13,530 bases of DNA from a bacterium (GTDB lineage: Bacteria > Vulcanimicrobiota > Xenobia > RGZZ01), in the NCBI GenBank assembly GCA_021782195.1, contig JAJXVI010000012.1, positions 1-13,530 on the forward strand, in the 5' to 3' direction. Below the pieces are notes generated by a model. That model saw only the letters and a program-made list of their open reading frames with translations, was not told the origin of the DNA and did not search any database. Made by a program: the position numbers and the translations under genes. Positions 5,283 through 13,530 of this stretch are shown here, one piece after another. How positions within the stretch are numbered: position 1 is the stretch's first letter; the number at the start of each line of letters is the position of its first letter.

Positions 5283-7853
5283 ATGCCATTGAACAACGGC
5301 GACCAGATCGCAGGCAAGTGTCCCTATCAGGTGATTCGTCGAATCGGTGAGGGGGGCATGAGCAACATCTACCTTTGTCAGGCCCTTTTACCGCCCGGTG
5401 CTCCCGGGGAAGGTCACTGGGTTCTCAAGGAGATGACGGTCTCCTATCGCGACCCGAAGGACCAGGAGAACGCACGCACGCTGTTCATTCGCGAGGCGGA
5501 GTTGCTGATGCAGTTGCGCCACCGCAACCTGCCTCGTGTGCTCGAGCACTTCGAGAATGGCAACCACTATTACACGGTGATGGAGTACGTCGAAGGGGAG
5601 GACCTCGGCAAGCTTCTGCTTCGCAATCCGCAGGGTTTTCCGGAGTCTCGGGTTGCGACGTGGGGGGTGGAGGTCGCGACCGTCCTCTACTATCTCCACA
5701 GTCAGCGCGACGAGAAGGGTGTGCGCAAACCCATCATCTTCCGCGACCTGAAACCGTCCAACATCATGATTTCGCACGGTCAGGTCAAGCTCATCGACTT
5801 TGGTATCGCGCGTCGTTTTGACGCCTTCAAGAAGAAGGATACGATGCGCATCGGCTCTCCGGGCTATGCGCCTCCGGAGGCGTACGGGCGCCAGACCAAC
5901 GAGCGCTCCGACATCTACTCGCTCGGCGTGACGCTTCATCAGCTCCTCACGGGGCGTGATCCCGCCGAGACCCAGAGTGCGTTCACATTGCCCCCCGTCC
6001 GTTCCCTGAAGCCGCAGGTCTCCCAGGCCATGGAGCAGCTCATTGTGACTGCAACGGCCCTGGAACCTGAGAATCGTTTCAAGAATGCCCTCGAAATGAA
6101 GCGCGCGCTTCAGGCCCTGCTCGGGGTTGCTTCCCAGAGTGGTCCTCTCCCGTCGCGGGGCGGCACGGTACCGGTGGGCTCGGGGCCGCTTCCGTCCGTG
6201 ACCCTGGGGGCAGCCTCCAGGCCTGGTCCCCAGGCGAGCGGCGCGGTTCCGGCCGTCTCCGCGTCGTTGCCGTCTGTTGCGTCTGCGCCCGTTGCTGCGC
6301 CGCCCACCGTGGTGCCGAGGGGATCGCCTGTTCCTGCCCCTCGACCCGTTGTTGTGCCGCCCGTGGCTGCGACCGACGCACGCTCGGCCGTTGCTGTTCC
6401 ACCTCCGCCGCGCATGGGTCCACCCGCGCTGTCGCCGGTGCTACCCGCGTCAACCCGTCCACCACAGGCTCCTTCAGCCGGTCTTCCTTCGCGCGCATCT
6501 CGGTCCCCCGCCTCGACTTCGCGTCCGACCTCGCGGGGGGGCTTTCGCAGATTCCTGTTTCTTGTGATGCTGGCCGTCACGGCGGGTCTCTATTACGACC
6601 CGCTCTCGAGGGCGCTGTTCGACATCCTCCCGTCGGTGTTTCACCGGCACCGTGTCGCGGAGGTCAGGGAGACCTACACTCCGGTCTCCACGCTCGTTTC
6701 CCCGCTGACTCGGGGGTTCATGTGGATTGAAGACGGTTACGCGCCCACAGCGCTTGATTTTTTCGCGGACGCCCGGGCTGCCGACCGCTCAGACGCCGTT
6801 GCGCTGCTTGGCTACAACGATGCCCTGGCGCTTTCTGCGCCGCACGTCCGCACGGTTTTCTGCGTCGGTGTGGTATTTGCGGGCAGTCCACTCGGGCGGG
6901 ACTGGCTTCGCGGCGTTGCCCTCGCGCAACGCGCAGTGAATGCCCAGGGCGGAGTTGGGGGGCATCCACTGCTGCTTCTCCCATACGAGGTCAACCCGCG
7001 CACCTTCGATCCGATCCAGACGGTTGCCGACGCTCGTCAGCGCCGCGTTCAGCTCTTTCTTGCGGCGCTACCCGACGGCGCTTCCGCCCGGCTCTCCGCC
7101 GCCGCCTTGCACGCCAACCTCGCTGTTCTCACGTCCCTGCCCCGTACGGTTGCTGACACGCAGGCACTCGGTGCGTCCACGGCGGCGCTCTCTCGCACGC
7201 TGGCTGACCTTTCTCTGCGGGTGGCGCATCCCCGTACGGTTGCCGTTGTTGCGAGTCTTCGATGGCCGGAGGTGGACGTAGTCGCCGCCGAATCCGTGTT
7301 TCGAAAGGCGTCGGTGGTCGTACGCCGGTTTGCCGCGACCGACAACCCGTCGGCCATTGCCCGCGCGAAGCCAGACCTTGTCCTGTTTCTCGGCGATGCG
7401 TGGGATCTTGACAGCTTTGCCAACCTTTCGCGCTCGACGCGCCTAGGCGCTCCGGTCTGGGCTGCGGATGCATCATTTACGACTCAAGGTGCGCTGGGAG
7501 CCCTGTCTCGATCCGGGCGCCTCTGGGCATTGACACGCTGGAAGTCGCAGGGCCAGGACGCCCTGGAGAGCGCTTTTTCCATGTCCTACATGCGTACGTA
7601 CGCTGACGCGAGGAACACGGTGCGTCTTCCAGGTCCGTATGCGGTTGCCGGTCACGATGAAGTCGTGCTGATGGCCCGTGCCCAGGGAGCGCTTACCCCA
7701 CACTGGACAACCGCTTCCCTGGTCGCTGCACTTGCGGCGGCCGGAACCGGTCCATTGAGCTCCATTTCGGCGGGTCCGGTGCAGCCGATGCCGGGGTATC
7801 TCGTGCACATGGAAGTTGGTGGCGACGTCTTCGTGAAAGCGGTTTCGTATTGA
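5283..7853 (+). CDS. Transmembrane Ser/Thr kinase with LivK-like extracellular sensor domain
   Basis: This 856-aa protein has an intact Hanks-type kinase at residues 14-280: glycine loop IGEGGMSNIY (21-30), ATP lysine K49 (WVLKE), helix-C E71, catalytic loop FRDLKPSN (153-160; D155, K157, N160), DFG D172, APPE-type P+1 loop, SDIYSLG (209-215). Thr187 and Ser192 are activation-loop phosphosite candidates. A Pro/Ala/Ser linker (285-420) leads to a basic juxtamembrane stretch and one helix (about 424-438). A short TPR-like segment follows (about 485-516), then a domain from 523 to the end that reads like a type 1 periplasmic binding protein of the branched-chain amino acid receptor class (FCVGVVFAGSPLGRDWLRGV, AVNAQGGVGG). 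Inferred role: binding of a small solute outside controls phosphorylation inside. ATG follows the upstream stop by one base; the end overlaps the FHA gene start. The ligand cannot be told from sequence. Confidence 0.95.
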   Translation: MPLNNGDQIAGKCPYQVIRRIGEGGMSNIYLCQALLPPGAPGEGHWVLKEMTVSYRDPKDQENARTLFIREAELLMQLRHRNLPRVLEHFENGNHYYTVMEYVEGEDLGKLLLRNPQGFPESRVATWGVEVATVLYYLHSQRDEKGVRKPIIFRDLKPSNIMISHGQVKLIDFGIARRFDAFKKKDTMRIGSPGYAPPEAYGRQTNERSDIYSLGVTLHQLLTGRDPAETQSAFTLPPVRSLKPQVSQAMEQLIVTATALEPENRFKNALEMKRALQALLGVASQSGPLPSRGGTVPVGSGPLPSVTLGAASRPGPQASGAVPAVSASLPSVASAPVAAPPTVVPRGSPVPAPRPVVVPPVAATDARSAVAVPPPPRMGPPALSPVLPASTRPPQAPSAGLPSRASRSPASTSRPTSRGGFRRFLFLVMLAVTAGLYYDPLSRALFDILPSVFHRHRVAEVRETYTPVSTLVSPLTRGFMWIEDGYAPTALDFFADARAADRSDAVALLGYNDALALSAPHVRTVFCVGVVFAGSPLGRDWLRGVALAQRAVNAQGGVGGHPLLLLPYEVNPRTFDPIQTVADARQRRVQLFLAALPDGASARLSAAALHANLAVLTSLPRTVADTQALGASTAALSRTLADLSLRVAHPRTVAVVASLRWPEVDVVAAESVFRKASVVVRRFAATDNPSAIARAKPDLVLFLGDAWDLDSFANLSRSTRLGAPVWAADASFTTQGALGALSRSGRLWALTRWKSQGQDALESAFSMSYMRTYADARNTVRLPGPYAVAGHDEVVLMARAQGALTPHWTTASLVAALAAAGTGPLSSISAGPVQPMPGYLVHMEVGGDVFVKAVSY

Positions 7854-8551
7854 CTGTGCGACGCCTCCTGATTCATCTTGTTGGAGGCGTGGTCGGTGCC
7901 ACGCTCGCGCTGATTCTTGCGCTTTTCCTCCATACGAGGGGACTGTCGGAGCTGGACGTGGCGATTGTGGTCACGATCACAGTTTTTGGTTTTCAGGTGC
8001 TTGCAGCAGCCGTTTTTGAACGCCTGAAGTCGCAGCCCGCCCCTTCTTCTCGCGAGTCGTCGATACGGGGAAACGAGCCATGGGGATGGCTGCGTCCTGC
8101 AAACGGGAAGGGGGCCGGGTTTCCGCTCAACAAAGAGTGCGTCCGGATTGGACGTGGCGTGGACATGGACATTCTCATCAACAACGGGTCGATTTCGCGC
8201 CAGCACGCGCGTGTGCGACGCCTGATCGAGGGATGCCTTGTGGCCGACTGCGGCAGTCGCAACGGAATCTACGTGAACGGAGAGCGGGTGAAGGAGCAGA
8301 CGCTCAATGACGGGGACCAGATACGGATCGGAGAGCTGCAGTTCGTATTCGTGAAGGTGAGCGGGATTTCAATCCACGGTTTTCCCCACGCGCGCGGAGT
8401 CTCTCCCGGGGGCGCGCCGGGTGCCGACCCATCGTCGGATCGCGCCGGTTCGCTTCCTGTGAGCGATTCCCGCGCGCAGGGCCGATCCACCCCTCGACCG
8501 TTTGATGATACGGTCGATCACGCCGAGGAGGCGGAAGATTTTGAAGACTGA
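7850..8551 (+). CDS. Membrane-anchored FHA-domain protein
   Basis: A 233-aa protein with two N-terminal membrane helices (about 7-28 and 36-54) and a cytoplasmic FHA domain (about 88-170). The phosphothreonine-binding signature is complete: G101-R102, SISRQH (S116, H119), GSRNGIYVNG (S136, N138-G139, N143). FHA domains bind phosphothreonine peptides and are standard readers of Hanks-type kinases. A low-complexity tail ends in a strongly acidic stretch (DDTVDHAEEAEDFED). The TTG start at 7850 overlaps the kinase stop TGA (TTGA), implying translational coupling; an in-frame GTG at 7856 is an alternative. Inferred role: docking partner or substrate adaptor of the upstream kinase at the membrane. 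Which protein it binds is unknown. Confidence 0.95.
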   Translation: MTVRRLLIHLVGGVVGATLALILALFLHTRGLSELDVAIVVTITVFGFQVLAAAVFERLKSQPAPSSRESSIRGNEPWGWLRPANGKGAGFPLNKECVRIGRGVDMDILINNGSISRQHARVRRLIEGCLVADCGSRNGIYVNGERVKEQTLNDGDQIRIGELQFVFVKVSGISIHGFPHARGVSPGGAPGADPSSDRAGSLPVSDSRAQGRSTPRPFDDTVDHAEEAEDFED

Positions 8552-8558
8552 GTTCGAC

Positions 8559-8600
8559 GCCTCGGTGGAGCGCGTCGAGAGCCTCGGCGGAGCGCGTCGC
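8559..8600. repeat. Imperfect tandem repeat between the FHA gene and ligA
   Basis: Two 20-base units (8559-8578 and 8581-8600) match at 18 of 20 positions with a 22-base period; the core is GGAGCGCGTCG preceded by GCCTCGG. It lies in the 90-base gap before ligA, after the FHA stop, and is not part of a recognisable hairpin. Confidence 0.7.
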
Positions 8601-8620
8601 AGGACGCGTGTGTCGGATGA

Positions 8621-10102
<1,482 letters not shown>

Positions 10103-10753
10103 GTTCTGGTGGACCAGCTTGTTGATCGCCGCCTGGTCGCCGACGTGGCCGACCTCTACCACCTGACGGTCGAGGCGATGTGCGGTCTTGATCGTGTCGG
10201 GAAGGTTCTGGCGGAGAAAATCCTTCGCGAGGTGGAGACGTCGAAGACACGTCCGCTTTCGCGTCTCCTCCACGGACTGGGGATTCGGCACGTGGGCGAG
10301 CACGTGGCCGGGCTTCTTTCCTCGCGTTTTCACAGCATCGAGCGCCTTATGGAGGCCTCGGAGGCGGACTTGACAGCCGTTCACGAGATCGGTCCCGAGA
10401 TTGCGCACAGCGTGGCGACGTACTTCCTCCATCCCCAGAACCGGGAACTGGTAGCTCGCCTGGCGGCAGCCGGTGTGTGTATGGCGGACGAGGCAACGGT
10501 TGTGAGGCCCACACTCACGCCTCTTGCCGGTCAGACCTACGTGTTCACAGGAACGCTTCGCAACCTCGTGCGCGACGAGGCGGCCGCGCTCGTGAAGAAG
10601 CTGGGAGGACGGACCTCGAGCACCGTGTCGTCAAAAACCACGTGCGTCGTGGCCGGCGAGCAGGCCGGGTCGAAACTGGAGCGGGCGCGTGCACTGGGAA
10701 TTCCGGTATGGACCGAGGAGGAGTTCGAAGCGCACATCGCTCAGTGGGGTTGA
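10103..10753 (+). pseudogene. ligA: NAD+-dependent DNA ligase LigA, C-terminal part after the in-frame TAG
   Basis: This in-frame continuation of ligA has 216 codons including the stop. It carries the helix-hairpin-helix repeats (LDRVGKVLAEKIL; LHGLGIRHVGEHVAGLL; VHEIGPEIAHSVATYF) and a C-terminal BRCT domain (PLAGQTYVFTGTLRN to WTEEEFEAHI), both DNA-binding parts of LigA. Conservation is undiminished right up to the TAG on both sides, so there is no sign of decay. A GTG at 10109 could serve as a restart seven bases after the stop, but there is no clear ribosome-binding site and a free HhH-BRCT fragment has no known ligase activity. It ends in TGA, 36 bases short of the convergent phosphoesterase gene. 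Confidence 0.9.
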
Positions 10754-10789
10754 CCCCGGGCTCCGTCGCTGCCAATACGAAAGAGCGGC

Positions 10790-11527
10790 TCAGGCGGGCT
10801 GCTCGTAGACGAGCAGGGGCGCGAATTCGTTGAAGTCGCACGAGCAGACATCGTATTTGATATTGTCGCGGACGCCTCGGAATACGCGGCGTTGATGGCT
10901 CAGGTGCATGTGCCCGTACACGCAGTGCGTGACGCCGTTCTCGACGAGCAGTCGAGTCACGTCGGTATCGAGGCGGTCACTGAGGAGGGGCGGGAAGTGC
11001 AGCATGCAGATAACGGCGTCGAGGTTGCCGGGATGCTGACGACGCGCTTCCTCGAGCGCTGTAAACGATATCTTCAGACGTTCCAGTTCGTGGCGGTAGA
11101 CTTTTTCTTCCTGTAGTTCCTCGGGGGCGAGGGGTGGTTCGGTCTCCTGGCGGGGGAATGACCAGCCTCGCGTGCCGCAGATACCGACGTTGCCGAAGAT
11201 GAACGCGCTGTTGTGTAGCCAGCAGGTGGACGGCAGGTCGAGGTCGGTGAGACGCTTCATGGTGGTCCACCACAGGTCGTGGTTGCCTTTCCCCATGATC
11301 TTCGTGCCAGGCAGTCTGGCAATCCACTGGAGGTCCGGGAGCGCCTCGTGAAGCTTCATGGCCCAGGAGTGATCGCCGGGAATGAGGACGACGTCTTCCT
11401 CGCGGACGGCCTGTCTCCAGTTTGCCTCAATCTTTTCGTGATGGCGATACCAGTGCTCGCCAAACCGATCCATTGGCTTGTTCGAGGTAAACGACAGGTG
11501 GAGGTCGCTGATGGCAAAGATGCGCAT
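10790..11527 (-). CDS. Calcineurin-like metallophosphoesterase
   Basis: A 245-aa predicted phosphohydrolase of the calcineurin-like superfamily. The dinuclear metal site is complete: D8-x-H10 (ISDLH), GDHSW (D52), GNHD (N82-H83), H177 (MLHFPP) and GHMH (205-208). MRIFAISDLHLS at the N-terminus and KGNHDLWW resemble the uncharacterised bacterial group of predicted phosphohydrolases (COG1768-like); substrate unknown. Start at ATG 11525-11527 is chosen because the family begins directly at this beta strand; an upstream in-frame extension to 11773 is Arg/Gln/Ser-rich repeat-derived text and is rejected. The ribosome-binding site is weak. It converges on ligA with 36 bases between and is divergent from comEC. 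There is no signal peptide, so it is likely cytoplasmic. The last codons contain a palindrome (10799-10816, CTGCTCG/CGAGCAG), which may act with the short gap as a transcription stop, but no T-tract supports that. Confidence 0.92.
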   Translation of the reverse strand: MRIFAISDLHLSFTSNKPMDRFGEHWYRHHEKIEANWRQAVREEDVVLIPGDHSWAMKLHEALPDLQWIARLPGTKIMGKGNHDLWWTTMKRLTDLDLPSTCWLHNSAFIFGNVGICGTRGWSFPRQETEPPLAPEELQEEKVYRHELERLKISFTALEEARRQHPGNLDAVICMLHFPPLLSDRLDTDVTRLLVENGVTHCVYGHMHLSHQRRVFRGVRDNIKYDVCSCDFNEFAPLLVYEQPA

Positions 11528-11554
11528 GTGCCGTGATTCGAGCCCTGTCTGCAT

Positions 11555-11598
11555 GACCCTTTCGGGTCGGGACGACGTCCCCACGCCGTTTTGGCGTG
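11555..11598. other. Three abutting hairpins in the divergent spacer
   Basis: Three dyads follow without gaps: GACCC-TTTC-GGGTC (11555-11568), GGGACG-A-CGTCCC (11569-11581), CACGCC-GTTTT-GGCGTG (11582-11598, sharing a C run with the previous). They lie just upstream of the phosphoesterase start and about 130 bases before comEC. They may be a structured leader RNA or stacked operators; the middle one, with a one-base centre, suits a protein-binding palindrome better than an RNA loop. Confidence 0.5.
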
Positions 11599-11616
11599 AG
11601 CGGGAAGGTCGCGGGG

Positions 11617-11672
11617 GCGGGGACGCCTGCTTGTGTGCTCGCGGGGACGCCTGCGCGCGACGCGACGCTTGC
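11617..11672. repeat. Short direct repeats upstream of comEC
   Basis: GCGGGGACGCCTGC occurs at 11617-11630 and again at 11641-11654 (24-base period), with a degenerate third copy GCGACGCTTGC at 11662-11672. The rest of the 11528-11731 spacer holds the stacked hairpins to the left and no clear promoter: TAACAT at 11703-11708 is a possible -10 without a suitably placed -35. Confidence 0.6.
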
Positions 11673-11731
11673 TCCAATGCGCGGTTGCGCGTGCATGGTT
11701 TGTAACATTGAGGACTTTGTTCTTTTACACG

Positions 11732-13530
11732 ATGGCAACGCAGCGGCAACCTGTTGACGGCATGCTGGTGCACATGAGTCGCGCTTCTTCTCGCAGGCTG
11801 TTTCCCGTGAGCACTCCACCCTCGCTTCGACGTGACACGTCGGCGCTGCTGGTGGCTGCTTTCGCCTGTGGATGCTGGCGTGGAACGATGCGGGGTTCAG
11901 TCGTGTCCGGTGTCACCGTGGGCTGGCTGTGCGGGGGAGTTGCTCTTCTTCTGGTTTTGAAAGGGCTCTGCCTGGTGCGTGGACGCGTCCCTGTGAATGT
12001 GACGGGAGGAAACCTGAAGTCGCGCGAGACGACCGACGCCTCGCAGATGACCGCCGCGGGTCCGCGTCACGCCGAAAGCATGGTACTCCGTGACGCGCGT
12101 GCCGTTTCGCGTGCTTCGGAGCAACGTGCCACCCTGCCCTCTGTTGCAGCTCGAGTGCGGTGGATGGCCCTCTTGCTCGCGCTCTTCGCCCTGGGACTCG
12201 CGCGCGGTTCCCTGTGTTTTCAGGTTGCACTTCCGGACACACTGGGCAACATCGTGGGTAGACGGATTGCACTGCGGGGGAGGATTACGGATCCTGAGGT
12301 CGTCACGCCGCGTTTCTGTCGGTTCTTTCTGCGCGCGGGCTATTTTGTCGCAGGGCGCCTTTCTGGGGCGATCGACACGCCGGTCATGGTGATGGTGCGG
12401 ACGCCTCTCGCGCGCGCAGGCATGTCCACGCGCATTCTGCAGCCTCGTTTGTCCGGTCGCCGACTGTTGCGTCGTGTGCTCCGCTGGCCTGCGCCGTGCC
12501 ACTGGGGACAGAATGTCTGCGTGCTCGGGCGTCTAGAGCGTCCGGCGACTGGCGGAGTCAGGGCGTGGCTTGAGGCAAGAGACGTGCGAGAGGTGCTGAT
12601 CGTGAACGGGGCCCGGGATGTGGCGCTCTGTGGACGTGCACGCACGTCGTGGCTCCTTTCGATTGCCGCTCGCACACGACGCGGAATCGAGCATACGCTT
12701 GAGGCGCTCCTGCCCGAGCCGCAGGCGTCGCTGCTGGAGGGGGTCGTGCTTGCAGAGGGGAAGGGCCTTCCTGAGGAGGTGGGCAGCGCGTTTCGCGAGA
12801 CCGGTACCTGGCACGTGTTGATGACCGCCGGGATTCACGTGAATTTCGTTGTGGCCACGTCCGTGGCGCTGCTGGGCGCCTCTGGTATCCAGGGTGCACT
12901 GGCCGACCTCTTTGCAGTTCCCCTGGTTCTCTTCTACGCGCTGGTGGTTGGCGCGTCTCCCTCGATCGTGCGCGTCGCCTTGATGACGGTTGTCTCGCTG
13001 GTGGGGCACGCAGGCGGGCGAAGGGCGGGCGGACTTCGCCCACTGTCGGTCGCCGTGTTTGCGATGACGGCCTGGGATCCGCGGATTGTGCGTGACCCTG
13101 GTTTCTTGATGAGCGTTGCGTGTGTTCTCGGGATCGTTCTCGTGGCACCGGTCTTTGAGCGGCCGTTGCGTCGCTTTCCACGACACCTGCGCCGTGCTAC
13201 GGCGGTTACCCTGGCCACCCAGGTTGCAGTGGCCCCTTTTTCAGCGATCTACTTCGGCGCGGTTCCGCTTGTGGGATGCGTGTGCAATCTGATCGTGGTG
13301 CCCCTGGCGGAGGGTCTGCTGGCGTGTGGTCTGCTGGCCGCGGTTCTGGGAGGGATTTCAACACTGTGCGTGGCGGGCGGTCTGTGGACAGGCCCCGTTG
13401 ACCTGCTCATGCACGGGGTGGCGCTCTGGGCCTACGCGCTTGCAAACGCCACACTCTTTACGGTGGAGTGGTTTTGCAGGATGCCGGGCGCGTCCGTGCA
13501 GGTAAACGCGCCGGATGTTCTCGAACTCGG
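11732..13530 (+). CDS. comEC: ComEC/Rec2 DNA-uptake channel, 3' end outside window
   Basis: ComEC forms the inner-membrane channel that passes single-stranded DNA into the cytoplasm during natural transformation. The frame is open from ATG 11732 to the window edge (599 codons plus two bases), with no stop. N-terminal membrane helices (about 37-80 and 144-160) flank a charged loop; a soluble DUF4131/OB-like region follows (about 175-300: VGRRIALRGRITDPE, VLGRLE). The competence domain begins near 325 with LLPEPQASLLEGVVLAEGKGL and the signature TGTWHVLMTAGIHV (357-370), matching the family TGLxHLLAxSGLHV, then multiple helices including SPSIVRVALMTVV and DPGFLMSVACVLGIVL. The C-terminal metallo-beta-lactamase-like domain found in many homologues would lie beyond the window. 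The start is uncertain: no strong ribosome-binding site; in-frame ATGs at 11762 and 11774 are alternatives. TGAGGA at 11709 is 17 bases from the chosen ATG. Confidence 0.93.
   Translation, partial: MATQRQPVDGMLVHMSRASSRRLFPVSTPPSLRRDTSALLVAAFACGCWRGTMRGSVVSGVTVGWLCGGVALLLVLKGLCLVRGRVPVNVTGGNLKSRETTDASQMTAAGPRHAESMVLRDARAVSRASEQRATLPSVAARVRWMALLLALFALGLARGSLCFQVALPDTLGNIVGRRIALRGRITDPEVVTPRFCRFFLRAGYFVAGRLSGAIDTPVMVMVRTPLARAGMSTRILQPRLSGRRLLRRVLRWPAPCHWGQNVCVLGRLERPATGGVRAWLEARDVREVLIVNGARDVALCGRARTSWLLSIAARTRRGIEHTLEALLPEPQASLLEGVVLAEGKGLPEEVGSAFRETGTWHVLMTAGIHVNFVVATSVALLGASGIQGALADLFAVPLVLFYALVVGASPSIVRVALMTVVSLVGHAGGRRAGGLRPLSVAVFAMTAWDPRIVRDPGFLMSVACVLGIVLVAPVFERPLRRFPRHLRRATAVTLATQVAVAPFSAIYFGAVPLVGCVCNLIVVPLAEGLLACGLLAAVLGGISTLCVAGGLWTGPVDLLMHGVALWAYALANATLFTVEWFCRMPGASVQVNAPDVLEL

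Noticed and set aside
7140..7243. CCCCGTACGGTTGC repeated exactly 90 bases apart in the kinase sensor domain
   Set aside because: It encodes PRTVA twice in unrelated surroundings; a single 14-base match in GC-rich coding DNA is likely chance.
11528..11773. N-terminal extension of the phosphoesterase to 11773
   Set aside because: The extension overlaps the comEC start and is low-complexity Arg/Gln/Ser text from the DNA repeats; the family begins at the MRIFAISDLH strand.

Overview
The window is bacterial, high-GC DNA (roughly 60-65% by eye) with tightly packed genes that use TTG and GTG starts freely. Clear family matches are PcrA/UvrD helicase, NAD+-dependent DNA ligase LigA and the DNA-uptake channel ComEC. 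These occur together with Hanks-type Ser/Thr kinases, one of them fused to an extracellular ligand-binding domain, and an FHA protein. Kinases with FRD in place of HRD and a WVLKE-type ATP lysine recall those of cyanobacteria-related and Eremiobacterota/Xenobia-like lineages. That placement is an impression, not a demonstrated assignment; nothing in the window fixes the phylum.

Layout. Positions 70-516 (minus) hold a small unrecognised protein with a faint FlgM-like motif. Positions 855-3230 (minus) hold pcrA, with a strong hairpin just past its stop. Positions 3231-4249 form a gene-free stretch of about 1 kb, divergent between pcrA and the kinase genes, with a 35-bp direct repeat at 60-bp period. 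Positions 4250-8551 (plus) hold three genes with no real gaps: a tail-anchored degenerate kinase (pseudokinase), an intact kinase joined through a Pro-rich linker and one membrane helix to a LivK-like periplasmic binding domain, and a two-helix membrane FHA protein. Positions 8642-10753 (plus) encode LigA, whose frame is broken only by a single in-frame TAG at 10100-10102. Positions 10790-11527 (minus) hold a metallophosphoesterase. After a divergent spacer with stacked hairpins, positions 11732-13530 (plus) hold comEC, which runs off the right edge.

How it fits together. The three-gene kinase block looks like a membrane phospho-signalling unit: an extracytoplasmic solute sensor drives a cytoplasmic kinase, with a catalytically impaired partner kinase and a phosphothreonine-reading FHA protein made from the same transcript. 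This is the most system-like part of the window. The rest is DNA metabolism and housekeeping (pcrA, ligA, comEC, a phosphoesterase). The second main point is the ligA nonsense codon: in an otherwise perfectly preserved, normally essential gene it must be a sequence error, a recent mutation or a recoded amber codon.
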